This document shows, piece after piece, positions 7,367 through 14,500 of a DNA stretch of 28,274 bases; position 1 is the first letter of the stretch, and the number at the start of each line of letters is the position of its first letter. Below the pieces are notes generated by a model. That model was given only the letters and a program-made list of their open reading frames with translations. It did no database searches and was not told the DNA's origin. Origin of the DNA: Bacteroidota bacterium. GTDB lineage: Bacteria > Bacteroidota > Bacteroidia > Bacteroidales > Bacteroidaceae. Position numbers and translations under genes: made by a program. The stretch lies in assembly GCA_023425865.1 (NCBI GenBank), contig JAFABV010000102.1:1-28274 (forward strand). Direction: 5' to 3'.

Positions 7367-8712
7367 ATATAACAGACATTACGAATAAACTCGGTATCAC
7401 TTTGAACGCAATGCAAGAGGAGACCGTGGAGGCAATCTTGCACAGCAATGACGACTTGGTGGTGCTGAGCCCAACAGGTTCGGGAAAAACCTTGGCCTAT
7501 CTTCTTCCTATCTTGCAACTCACCGACCAGACAAGCGAACATGTTCAGGTGATTGTCGTGGTGCCAGGCAGAGAACTTGCCTTGCAGTCGGCGCTGGTAA
7601 TGAAGGATGTCGGGACGGGAGTAAGGGCATGCGCTTGCTACGGCGGTCGTACAGCCATGGAAGAACATCGCACCCTCAAGAAGGTAAAACCACAGATCGT
7701 CTTTGGAACTCCAGGCCGACTGAATGACCATTTGGATAAGCAAAACATCCTAACAGATTCTGTCAAGTATCTGGTAATCGATGAGTTTGATAAGTGCATG
7801 GAAATGGGCTTTTACAAGGAGATGGCGGCACTGTTCGATAAACTCCCCGCTGGCATACGTCTGATATTGCTTTCCGCTACAGACGCTGAGGAGATGCCCG
7901 ATTTTCTGGCTCGTGGGCGGGGAGGAAAGCCCAAGGGCAAAAACTCAAATAATATACGGCGAATCAATTATTCGGTCATGGCCGAGGAAACTTCTCAACG
8001 AGTCATGACATTCCGTGTAGCAAGTCCTACGAAAGACAAGCTCGACACCTTGTCTCAACTGCTGCGAAGTTTAGAAGGCGGCAGTAGTATTGTTTTCTTA
8101 AACCATAGAGACGCAGTAGAGCGAACAGCCAGTTATCTTGCTGGCGAAGGCTTTGCTGTGAGCGCATTTCACGGAGGACTCGAGCAGAGAGCCAGGGAAG
8201 ACGCCCTATATAAGTTTTCAAATGGCTCTTCCAACGTCTTAGTCAGTACCGACTTAGGCAGTCGCGGCTTGGATATCCCGGAGGTAAAAAACATCATCCA
8301 CTATCATTTGCCAGAAAGTGAAGACGGTTATATCCATAGGGTAGGGCGTACGGCACGCTGGGACAAGATGGGACAGGCGTTTTTCATACTTGGTCCTGAG
8401 GAGAATGTTCCGACATATGTTGACGCTGAAGTGGTGGCGTATGAAATACCTGAGCATTTGCCCGCCCCACAGTCACCGAAGATGGTGACATTATACATAG
8501 GAAAGGGGAAGAAGGATAAAATCTCAAAAACGGATATAGTTGGATTTTTATGCAAGAAAGGGGGAATCAATTCCAGTGCAATCGGCAAAGTTGATGTCAA
8601 GGAACATTATGCCTACGTAGCTATCGAGCGGAAGTACCTGAAGGCATTACTCAACCAGGTAAAGGGCGAGAAGATAAAAGGCATTCGTACGATAGTAGAA
8701 GAGATTAGATAG
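7363..8712 (+). CDS. DEAD-box RNA helicase with DbpA-type RNA-binding domain
   Basis: An ATP-dependent RNA helicase of 449 residues. Seen motifs: I SPTGSGKT (36-43), Ia PGRELA (68-73), Ib TPGRL (116-120), III SAT (171-173), V STDLGSRGLDIP (295-306), VI HRVGRTAR (325-332). Motif II reads DEFD (140-143) instead of DEAD. Residues 374-449 (MVTLYIGKGKKDKISKTDIV...) match the DbpA RNA-binding domain, which in E. coli DbpA recognises 23S rRNA hairpin 92. A role in large-subunit ribosome assembly is therefore likely by analogy. The start overlaps the preceding TPR gene by four bases. I give no symbol, because orthology to dbpA is not proven by domain layout alone. Confidence 0.9.
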   Translation: MNITDITNKLGITLNAMQEETVEAILHSNDDLVVLSPTGSGKTLAYLLPILQLTDQTSEHVQVIVVVPGRELALQSALVMKDVGTGVRACACYGGRTAMEEHRTLKKVKPQIVFGTPGRLNDHLDKQNILTDSVKYLVIDEFDKCMEMGFYKEMAALFDKLPAGIRLILLSATDAEEMPDFLARGRGGKPKGKNSNNIRRINYSVMAEETSQRVMTFRVASPTKDKLDTLSQLLRSLEGGSSIVFLNHRDAVERTASYLAGEGFAVSAFHGGLEQRAREDALYKFSNGSSNVLVSTDLGSRGLDIPEVKNIIHYHLPESEDGYIHRVGRTARWDKMGQAFFILGPEENVPTYVDAEVVAYEIPEHLPAPQSPKMVTLYIGKGKKDKISKTDIVGFLCKKGGINSSAIGKVDVKEHYAYVAIERKYLKALLNQVKGEKIKGIRTIVEEIR

Positions 8713-8803
8713 GCTTGGTGCAGCATATTTCTTGTATCACTATTTAGTTTGTCAACCCTCACATCAGGCTTTGTCTGACTATCTATAAATTCATAGTAAA
8801 TAA

Positions 8804-8835
8804 TTTGTATATATGAAATAAAAAACGTAAGTTTG
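8804..8835 (+). promoter_or_regulatory. Putative serC promoter
   Basis: TTTG (8804-8807), 20 bases, then TAagTTTG (8828-8835) is a near-perfect Bacteroidetes promoter. Transcription would begin near 8842, downstream of the in-frame ATG at 8833, which rules out that longer start for serC. Confidence 0.75.
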
Positions 8836-8895
8836 CAAGCACTACAGCTATGCCTTAAAGGATATTATAAGATTAACCGTTTAAAACATTTCGTA

Positions 8896-9963
8896 ATGAA
8901 GAAGTACAACTTTAATGCTGGTCCTTCGATGCTTCCACGTGAGGTGATCGAGAACACCGCAAAGCAAATTTTGGATTTCAATGGTTCTGGCCTTTCTCTT
9001 ATGGAGATCAGCCATCGTGCAAAAGATTTTCAGCCAGTAGTTGATGAGTCCGTCGCTTTGATCAAGGATTTACTTGACATCCCCGAGGGCTATTCGGTTA
9101 TCTTCTTGGGTGGTGGCGCATCCTTGCAGTTCATGCAGATCCCCGCAAACTTTCTCATTAAGAAAGCAGGATACCTCAATACGGGTACTTGGGCAAAGAA
9201 AGCTTTGAAAGAGGCTAAGCTATATGGCGATGTAGTTGAAGTTGCTTCGTCAGCAGAGAATAACTACATGAGTTTGCCTCACGATTTCACCATCCCTTCT
9301 GATATTGATTATCTGCATGTCACCACTAACAATACAATCTATGGTACAGAGTATCGCGAAGACTTTGACGCCCCGGTGCCTCTGATTGCTGACATGTCAT
9401 CTGACATTATGAGTCGTCCGGTAGATGTATCCAAGTATACGGCGATTTATGCCGGCGCTCAGAAAAACATGTCAATGGCTGGTGTAACTGTAGTCATCGT
9501 CAAGGACGACATGTTAGGTCAGGCTCCCCGTGAGTTGCCCACCATGATAGATTATCGTACACATGTGGAGAAGGGTTCCATGTTTAACACACCTCCTGTT
9601 GTTCCCATTTACTCTCTGATGGAAACCATGCGTTGGGTGAAAGCTAACGGTGGCGTATCGGCTATGGACCGTAGGGCAAAAGAGCGTGCCAAGATCGTGT
9701 ATGACGAGATCGACCGTAACAAGTTGTTCCGTGGCACAGTGGCAGAACAGGATCGCTCGTTGATGAATCTCTGCTTTGTGATGAACGATGAGTACAAGGA
9801 GTTGGAGAAGCCGTTCCTTGATTTTGCTGTTGCTCGGGGCATGGTAGGTATCAAGGGCCACCGTTCTGTAGGAGGTTTCCGTGCCAGCTGCTACAACGCT
9901 CAAACAATCGAAGGCGTGCAGGCTTTGGTGAAGGCCATGCAGGATTTTGAGAAAGAGCATTAA
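8896..9963 (+). CDS. serC: Phosphoserine aminotransferase
   Basis: A PLP enzyme that converts 3-phosphohydroxypyruvate and glutamate to phosphoserine, the second step of serine synthesis; it may also serve pyridoxine synthesis. The 355 residues from this start match the family length, and the protein opens with MKKYNFNAGPSMLP, the classical SerC N-terminus. The PLP lysine is Lys190 in GAQKNMSMAG. HRSVGGFRASCYNA near the C-terminus is also characteristic. The frame extends upstream to 8833, but that start lies inside the promoter. serA follows after 54 bases with no terminator between, so they are probably co-transcribed. Confidence 0.95.
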   Translation: MKKYNFNAGPSMLPREVIENTAKQILDFNGSGLSLMEISHRAKDFQPVVDESVALIKDLLDIPEGYSVIFLGGGASLQFMQIPANFLIKKAGYLNTGTWAKKALKEAKLYGDVVEVASSAENNYMSLPHDFTIPSDIDYLHVTTNNTIYGTEYREDFDAPVPLIADMSSDIMSRPVDVSKYTAIYAGAQKNMSMAGVTVVIVKDDMLGQAPRELPTMIDYRTHVEKGSMFNTPPVVPIYSLMETMRWVKANGGVSAMDRRAKERAKIVYDEIDRNKLFRGTVAEQDRSLMNLCFVMNDEYKELEKPFLDFAVARGMVGIKGHRSVGGFRASCYNAQTIEGVQALVKAMQDFEKEH

Positions 9964-10017
9964 CCCGCCCTTTCCTTATAAAGAAGAAATAGATTGTAAT
10001 TTTATAGATTTCTATTT

Positions 10018-10935
10018 ATGAAAGTTCTTATTGCAACCGAAAAACCTTTTGCCGCTACTGCGGTAAAAGGTATAACCGAGGAGTTGGAGGCCGCAGGCCA
10101 TCAGGTCGTCGTGTTGGAGAAATATACAGAGCCCCAGCAACTATTGGACGCAGTGGCCGACGCTGACGCCATGATTGTTCGCTCAGATAAAATAACGCCT
10201 GCCGTACTCGATGCAGCCAAGAATCTCAAGATCGTCGTAAGAGCTGGAGCCGGTTACGACTCTATCGACACCGCATATGCCAAGGAAAAGGGTGTCGTGG
10301 TTGAGAATACACCCGGTCAAAACGCCAATGCTGTGGCAGAATTGGTATTTGGTATGTTGGTTTATGCCGTACGCAATTTCTTCAATGGCAAGTCTGGCTC
10401 TGAGCTGAAAGGAAGGAAATTAGGCATTCTGGCTTTTGGTAACGTCGGCCGAAATGTGGCTCGTATCGCCAAAGGGTTTGACATGGATGTATATGCCTTT
10501 GACCAGTTCTGCAGAACAGACATTATCGAGGCCGCCGGTGTGCACGCTGTAGACAGCCGTGACACGCTGTTTAAGACTTGTGATATTGTCAGCCTGCACA
10601 TTCCCGCCACCCCTGAAACCGTTCAGAGTATCAACTACGAAGTGGTGAATCAGATGAAGAAAGGTGGTATTCTGGTCAATACTGCCCGTCAAGAAGTTAT
10701 TAATGAGCCAGAATTGCTGAAACTCATGACTGAGCGCGAAGACTTGAAGTTCATTACAGACATCAAGCCAAGCAATGACGCGGACTTTGCCAAGTTCGAG
10801 GGGCGTTATTTCTCTACGCCGAAGAAGATGGGGGCACAGACTGCAGAAGCCAACAACAATGCAGGACTTGCCGCTGCGCGCCAGATTAATGCGTTCTTCA
10901 AGGATGGTGATACAAAATATCAAGTAAACAAATAG
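10018..10935 (+). CDS. serA: D-3-phosphoglycerate dehydrogenase, short Bacteroidetes type
   Basis: Likely catalyses NAD-dependent oxidation of 3-phosphoglycerate, the first step of serine synthesis. The 305 residues contain the Rossmann motif GILAFGNVG (136-144), an Asp162 that should bind the NAD ribose, and the catalytic Arg224 in LVNTARQEVINE. The protein lacks the ACT regulatory domain of E. coli SerA. Where hydroxyacid dehydrogenases have the catalytic His in TPHxGA, it reads STPKKMGAQTAEAN, so Lys269 sits at or next to that place. It follows serC directly. Assignment rests on the neighbourhood as well as on fold; the unusual active site leaves some doubt about the exact reaction. Confidence 0.88.
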   Translation: MKVLIATEKPFAATAVKGITEELEAAGHQVVVLEKYTEPQQLLDAVADADAMIVRSDKITPAVLDAAKNLKIVVRAGAGYDSIDTAYAKEKGVVVENTPGQNANAVAELVFGMLVYAVRNFFNGKSGSELKGRKLGILAFGNVGRNVARIAKGFDMDVYAFDQFCRTDIIEAAGVHAVDSRDTLFKTCDIVSLHIPATPETVQSINYEVVNQMKKGGILVNTARQEVINEPELLKLMTEREDLKFITDIKPSNDADFAKFEGRYFSTPKKMGAQTAEANNNAGLAAARQINAFFKDGDTKYQVNK

Positions 10936-10965
10936 GTTTCTTTTTTTTGACTTTGGACTTTGATA

Positions 10966-11000
10966 GATTGATGATATTAAGAATGAATATCAAGTCAATC
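10966..11000 (+). terminator. Possible weak terminator hairpin after serA
   Basis: GATTGATGATATT (10966-10978) pairs with AATATCAAGTCAATC (10986-11000), with a two-base bulge. A T-rich but interrupted stretch follows. It could end part of the serCA transcript before the leader of the next gene. Confidence 0.4.
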
Positions 11001-11033
11001 ATTTCTTCTTCTATCATGCATCTTCAAGGTTCA

Positions 11034-11122
11034 AGGTTGTTTGTTGATGCCAAACACGGTATTTACTACTAATAAATATGGTGTTTGTACCGGGTAAACG
11101 GCATCTTTATCAATTGTAACCT
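11034..11122 (+). promoter_or_regulatory. Structured leader before the DUF1015 gene (candidate regulatory RNA)
   Basis: Three nested stems can form. The outer is AGGTT (11034-11038) with AACCT (11118-11122). The middle is GATGCC (11046-11051) with GGCATC (11100-11105). The inner pairs 11051-11065 with 11073-11087, with all but one position paired and one G-T, closing on a seven-base loop. A 12-base bulge (TACCGGGTAAAC, 11088-11099) lies on the 3' side. The structure ends 22 bases before the ATG at 11145. I know of no riboswitch class that fits. No promoter was recognised here, so it may lie inside the serCA transcript. Confidence 0.4.
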
Positions 11123-11144
11123 ACGTAATTAATTAAATCATACT

Positions 11145-12395
11145 ATGGCAACAATCAGACCGTTTAAGGGAATTCGTCCTCCGAAGCAGTTCGTAGAGCA
11201 GGTAGAATCGCGTCCCTATGATGTCCTTGATTCTGAAGAGGCCAGAGTCGAGGCTGGTGATAATGAAAAGTCTCTCTATCATATCATCAAACCTGAAATT
11301 AATTTCGAGCCGGGAACCTCAGAATATGATCCGCGTGTCTATGAAAGTGCGGCCGACCATTTCAAGCAGTTTCGTGAGAAAGGGTGGCTGGTAAAGGACA
11401 CCGAACCGCACTATTACATCTATGCCCAAACCATGAACGATAAGACGCAATATGGCTTAGTGGTTGGTGCATATGTGAACGACTATCTCACAGGTGTCAT
11501 TAAGAAGCATGAGTTAACCCGTAGGGATAAAGAAGAAGACCGCATGAAGCATGTCAGGGTTTGCAATGCCAACATAGAACCCGTGTTCTTTGCTTATCCC
11601 GACAACCCTACGCTTGATTCACTCATCACGCGCTATGCGCAGACAGAGCCCGAATATGACTTTATAGCCCCAATTGACGGCTTCCGTCATCAGTTTTGGG
11701 TTATTTCAGATGCCGAGGACATAGCTGCTATTACAAATGAGTTTGCCAAGATGCCAAGCCTCTATATTGCAGACGGTCATCATCGTTCGGCGGCCGCGGC
11801 ATTGGTAGGCGCTGAGAAGGCCAAAGCCAATCCCCATCACACAGGCGATGAAGAGTATAACTATTTCATGGCGGTGTGTTTCCAGGCAAGTCAACTTACC
11901 ATTCTTGACTACAATCGTGTGGTCAAAGACCTCAATGGCATGACCTCAGAGGAGTTCTTGCAGCGATTGCAAACAAGTTTTACAGTCGAGGACAAAGGAG
12001 TTGAGACCTATAAGCCCACTCATCTGCATGAGTTTTCACTTTATTTAGATGGCCACTGGTATAGTCTTACCGCAAAGCCTGGTACATTCAACGACCACGA
12101 CCCGATTGGCGTGCTTGATGTAGATATATCGAGCCGGCTGATACTTGATGAGATTATGGGCATCAAGGATCTCAGGTCTGATAAGCGAATCGACTTCGTG
12201 GGAGGTCTACGTGGATTAAACGAGTTGAAGCGACGTGTAGATTCTGGTGAAATGCGCTGGGCGTTGGCACTTTATCCTGTTTCCATGGAACAAATCATGA
12301 ACATTGCCGACTCTGGTAAGATCATGCCACCCAAGGCCACGTGGTTTGAACCCAAGTTGCGCTCTGGGTTGGTGATCCACGAACTAACAGAATAA
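11145..12395 (+). CDS. DUF1015 family protein in the serine cluster
   Basis: A 416-residue cytosolic protein with no signal peptide. It begins MATIRPFKGIRPPKQFVEQV, followed by SRPYDVLDSEEARVEA, the typical DUF1015 opening, and has the family's central motif IADGHHRSAAAALV (Asp210-Gly-His-His-Arg214). The enzymatic role is not established to my knowledge. The DGHHRxxA motif resembles the GxxRxxA box of the ParB/sulfiredoxin fold, which includes free-serine kinases (SerK, SbnI). Together with its place after serC and serA, this suggests a part in serine or phosphoserine handling; that is inference. It is preceded by a 209-base gap with a strongly folding leader and followed after 20 bases by a YigZ gene. 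Confidence 0.88.
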   Translation: MATIRPFKGIRPPKQFVEQVESRPYDVLDSEEARVEAGDNEKSLYHIIKPEINFEPGTSEYDPRVYESAADHFKQFREKGWLVKDTEPHYYIYAQTMNDKTQYGLVVGAYVNDYLTGVIKKHELTRRDKEEDRMKHVRVCNANIEPVFFAYPDNPTLDSLITRYAQTEPEYDFIAPIDGFRHQFWVISDAEDIAAITNEFAKMPSLYIADGHHRSAAAALVGAEKAKANPHHTGDEEYNYFMAVCFQASQLTILDYNRVVKDLNGMTSEEFLQRLQTSFTVEDKGVETYKPTHLHEFSLYLDGHWYSLTAKPGTFNDHDPIGVLDVDISSRLILDEIMGIKDLRSDKRIDFVGGLRGLNELKRRVDSGEMRWALALYPVSMEQIMNIADSGKIMPPKATWFEPKLRSGLVIHELTE

Positions 12396-12415
12396 TCGGT
12401 GAGTGGTCGTATCGA

Positions 12416-13000
12416 ATGACAGACAGTTTTAATACCATCAATAGTATAGGCGAGGGATTCTACTCCGAGAAGCGAAGTAAGTTCCTCGCCTTTGCCCATC
12501 ATGTAGAATCTGTGGATGAGGTGAAGGAGATTGTCGATGGATACCGCAAGAAATACTACGATGCCCGCCATTGCTGCTATGCCTATGTACTCGGAGCTGA
12601 GCGCGACGTCTTTCGGGCAAATGACGACGGTGAACCATCATCCACAGCAGGAAAACCGATTTTGGGGCAGATCAATTCGAATGACTTAACCAATATCCTG
12701 GTCTGCGTCATTCGATATTATGGTGGCGTCAATCTGGGTACAGGCGGTCTCATAGGAGCTTATCGTGCTGCTGCGGCAAATGCCATCGCACATTGCGATA
12801 TCATCACTCAGCAGGTAGAAGAGCAGGTTTCCTTTCAGTTCACCTATCCTATGATGAATGGAGTTATGCGTGTTGTAAAGGAAATGGAGCCACGTATAGT
12901 GTCACAGCGTTTTGATTCCACCTGTGAGATTGTCTTGTCTATTCGAAGGAGTTTGGCCCAGGAATTGAAGGACCGTTTGAATAAATTAAGCTTTGAATAG
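12416..13000 (+). CDS. YigZ/IMPACT family protein
   Basis: A 194-residue member of UPF0029. The N-terminal IMPACT domain has DDGEPSSTAGKPIL (70-83) and RYYGGVNLGTGGL (100-112), both hallmarks. The C-terminal part from about 135 matches DUF1949. Eukaryotic IMPACT regulates the Gcn2 pathway; the bacterial role is unclear, with proposed links to translation. It starts 20 bases after the DUF1015 gene, so is probably in the same transcript. Confidence 0.9.
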   Translation: MTDSFNTINSIGEGFYSEKRSKFLAFAHHVESVDEVKEIVDGYRKKYYDARHCCYAYVLGAERDVFRANDDGEPSSTAGKPILGQINSNDLTNILVCVIRYYGGVNLGTGGLIGAYRAAAANAIAHCDIITQQVEEQVSFQFTYPMMNGVMRVVKEMEPRIVSQRFDSTCEIVLSIRRSLAQELKDRLNKLSFE

Positions 13001-13120
13001 TCCATCAAATGCCGCTCTCGGCGACATAGAAGGTAGGAGAGTGACAGAAACCTTTTGCAAAAATATGACGGATTGCCGTTTAATTTTTGTTAATCATTTC
13101 TTCTCGTTCAATATTTTATT

Positions 13121-13128
13121 TACCTTTG
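13121..13128 (+). promoter_or_regulatory. -7 element of the tRNA-Ser promoter
   Basis: TAccTTTG matches the -7 consensus exactly and ends 12 bases before the tRNA. The -33 region (near 13098) is a poor match to TTG. Confidence 0.55.
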
Positions 13129-13140
13129 TATCACTTTTCG

Positions 13141-13228
13141 GGAAGATTGGCAGAGTGACCGAATGCGCTGGACTCGAAATCCGGTATACCCTTTCCGGGT
13201 ATCGGGGGTTTGAATCCCTCATCTTCCG
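13141..13228 (+). tRNA. tRNA-Ser (CGA)
   Basis: The acceptor stem is GGAAGAT (13141-13147) with ATCTTCC (13221-13227), and the discriminator base is G13228, as expected for serine. The anticodon arm is CTGGA-CTCGAAA-TCCGG (13168-13184) with anticodon CGA at 13175-13177. A long variable arm (ACCC...GGGT, about 13187-13201) marks a class II tRNA. The T arm is GGGGG-TTTGAAT-CCCTC. The terminal CCA is not encoded (GCAA follows). Confidence 0.96.
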
Positions 13229-13236
13229 CAAATAGA

Positions 13237-13271
13237 ACGGCTGTTTCAACTCTTGAAACAGTCGTTTTTTT
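13237..13271 (+). terminator. Rho-independent terminator after tRNA-Ser
   Basis: ACGGCTGTTTC (13237-13247) pairs with GAAACAGTCGT (13255-13265), with one G-T pair, and is followed by a run of seven T. The dinB ATG lies immediately behind it at 13273. Confidence 0.9.
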
Positions 13272-13272
13272 C

Positions 13273-14388
13273 ATGGGGATGGACTGCAGAAAAATATTAC
13301 ACATAGACATGGATGCTTTCTTTGCGGCCATAGAGCAGCGAGACCATCCGGAATGGCGTGGCAAACCCATTGCCGTGGGCCATGACAGTAGTAGGAGCGT
13401 TGTATCTACTGCCAGCTATGAAGCCCGCAAGTATGGTGTGCACTCTGCCATGTCTATGGTTGTGGCTAAACGGCTGTGCCCCGATTTGATTATTGTAGAC
13501 CATCGGCATCACTTTTATAAAGAAGTGTCGCGGCAAATTCAGGAGATATTTCTTCAGCATACCCAGTTGATAGAACCCGTCTCTATTGATGAAGCATTTT
13601 TAGACTTGTCGGCATCATGTGAGAATTTCCAGCAGGCCATTGAAATCGCGCAAGCTATACAGCAGCAAATTGTCGATGACTTACAACTTACTGCATCTGT
13701 GGGTATCTCCTACAATAAGTTTTTGGCGAAGATTGCGAGCGATTACCGAAAGCCCAACGGCATGTTTGTCATCACACCCGATGACGCTCTAAATTTCTTG
13801 GATTCACTTTCTGTCTCGAAGATATGGGGAGTGGGACCCAAGACCCAAGTACGTATGCACAAGATGGGCATCTTTACAGGAGCCGATCTTAGGAAGGTGT
13901 CATTGAAACATTTGGAAGAGGTCTTTGGCAAGGCCGGCCGTATTTACTATGATTTTGCACGAGGTATCGACCATCGGGACGTACATCCAGTGTCTGTCAG
14001 AAAGTCTGTAGGCTGTGAAAGAACATTCGAAGAAGACATTACACTCAAGTCGCAAATGATTATCGAACTCTATCATACAGTGGTAGAACTTGTTGAGCGT
14101 TTACAACGAGCCAACTTTAAAGGTAAGACTTTAGTTCTAAAGGTTAAATATGCAGACTTTCAGCAAATTACCAGAAGCGTGACATCTTCCTCTGAATTGC
14201 TCGTAAAGGATGATATCCTACCACTGGCCAAGCAGTTGATAAGCAAGGTAGAGTATTCCCCTCTGCACCCGGTCCGACTCATTGGGCTCTCATTGAGCAA
14301 TCCTCAGGATAATCAAGAAAAGCACGGGGCTCGATGGATTCAAGGCACACTGGATTTTGGAGATGATTGGCATTTAGATAACACGTAG
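13273..14388 (+). CDS. dinB: DNA polymerase IV (Y family)
   Basis: An error-prone translesion polymerase of 371 residues. The catalytic carboxylates are visible: Asp12 in HIDMDAFFAAIE, and Asp106-Glu107 in SIDEAFLDLS, matching E. coli Asp8, Asp103 and Glu104. The steric and template contacts SVGISYNKFLAKIASDYRKP and the HhH region around KIWGVGPKT are present. QGTLDF (357-362) near the C-terminus fits a beta-clamp binding motif. The frame runs upstream into the tRNA at 13210; the first ATG clear of the tRNA and terminator is 13273, with 13279 as an alternative. No promoter is seen between the tRNA terminator and the start. Confidence 0.95.
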   Translation: MGMDCRKILHIDMDAFFAAIEQRDHPEWRGKPIAVGHDSSRSVVSTASYEARKYGVHSAMSMVVAKRLCPDLIIVDHRHHFYKEVSRQIQEIFLQHTQLIEPVSIDEAFLDLSASCENFQQAIEIAQAIQQQIVDDLQLTASVGISYNKFLAKIASDYRKPNGMFVITPDDALNFLDSLSVSKIWGVGPKTQVRMHKMGIFTGADLRKVSLKHLEEVFGKAGRIYYDFARGIDHRDVHPVSVRKSVGCERTFEEDITLKSQMIIELYHTVVELVERLQRANFKGKTLVLKVKYADFQQITRSVTSSSELLVKDDILPLAKQLISKVEYSPLHPVRLIGLSLSNPQDNQEKHGARWIQGTLDFGDDWHLDNT

Positions 14389-14427
14389 ATAATGCCTAAC
14401 TATCAAAAGATAAAAAAACGATTTTGC

Positions 14428-14458
14428 TTGGAAATATCGGAAATTAAGTATATCTTTG
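14428..14458 (+). promoter_or_regulatory. Putative promoter of the rep-DUF4494-yggS-fur-purA-hisS unit
   Basis: TTG (14428-14430), 20 bases, then TAtcTTTG (14451-14458) matches the consensus very well. Transcription would begin near 14465, so the in-frame ATG at 14456 cannot be the start and 14501 is used instead. A small hairpin (GTCTC-TGTT-GAGAC) lies at the transcript's 5' end. Confidence 0.75.
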
Positions 14459-14500
14459 TACCCGTCTCTGTTGAGACTGAGGCTTAAAAACCAACTTAGC

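Noticed and set aside
8833..8895. Longer N-terminus of SerC from the ATG at 8833
   Set aside because: The ATG lies within the -7 element of a strong promoter, and the family's conserved N-terminus begins at 8896.
13210..13272. DinB start inside the tRNA
   Set aside because: The extra residues come from tRNA and terminator sequence and are absent from the polymerase family.
14456..14500. Longer N-terminus of the Rep protein from the ATG at 14456
   Set aside because: It overlaps the TAtcTTTG element, upstream of the expected transcription start.
14389..14500. Origin or iterons beside the Rep gene
   Set aside because: No repeated sites or DnaA-box cluster could be seen next to the gene, only a promoter and a short hairpin.
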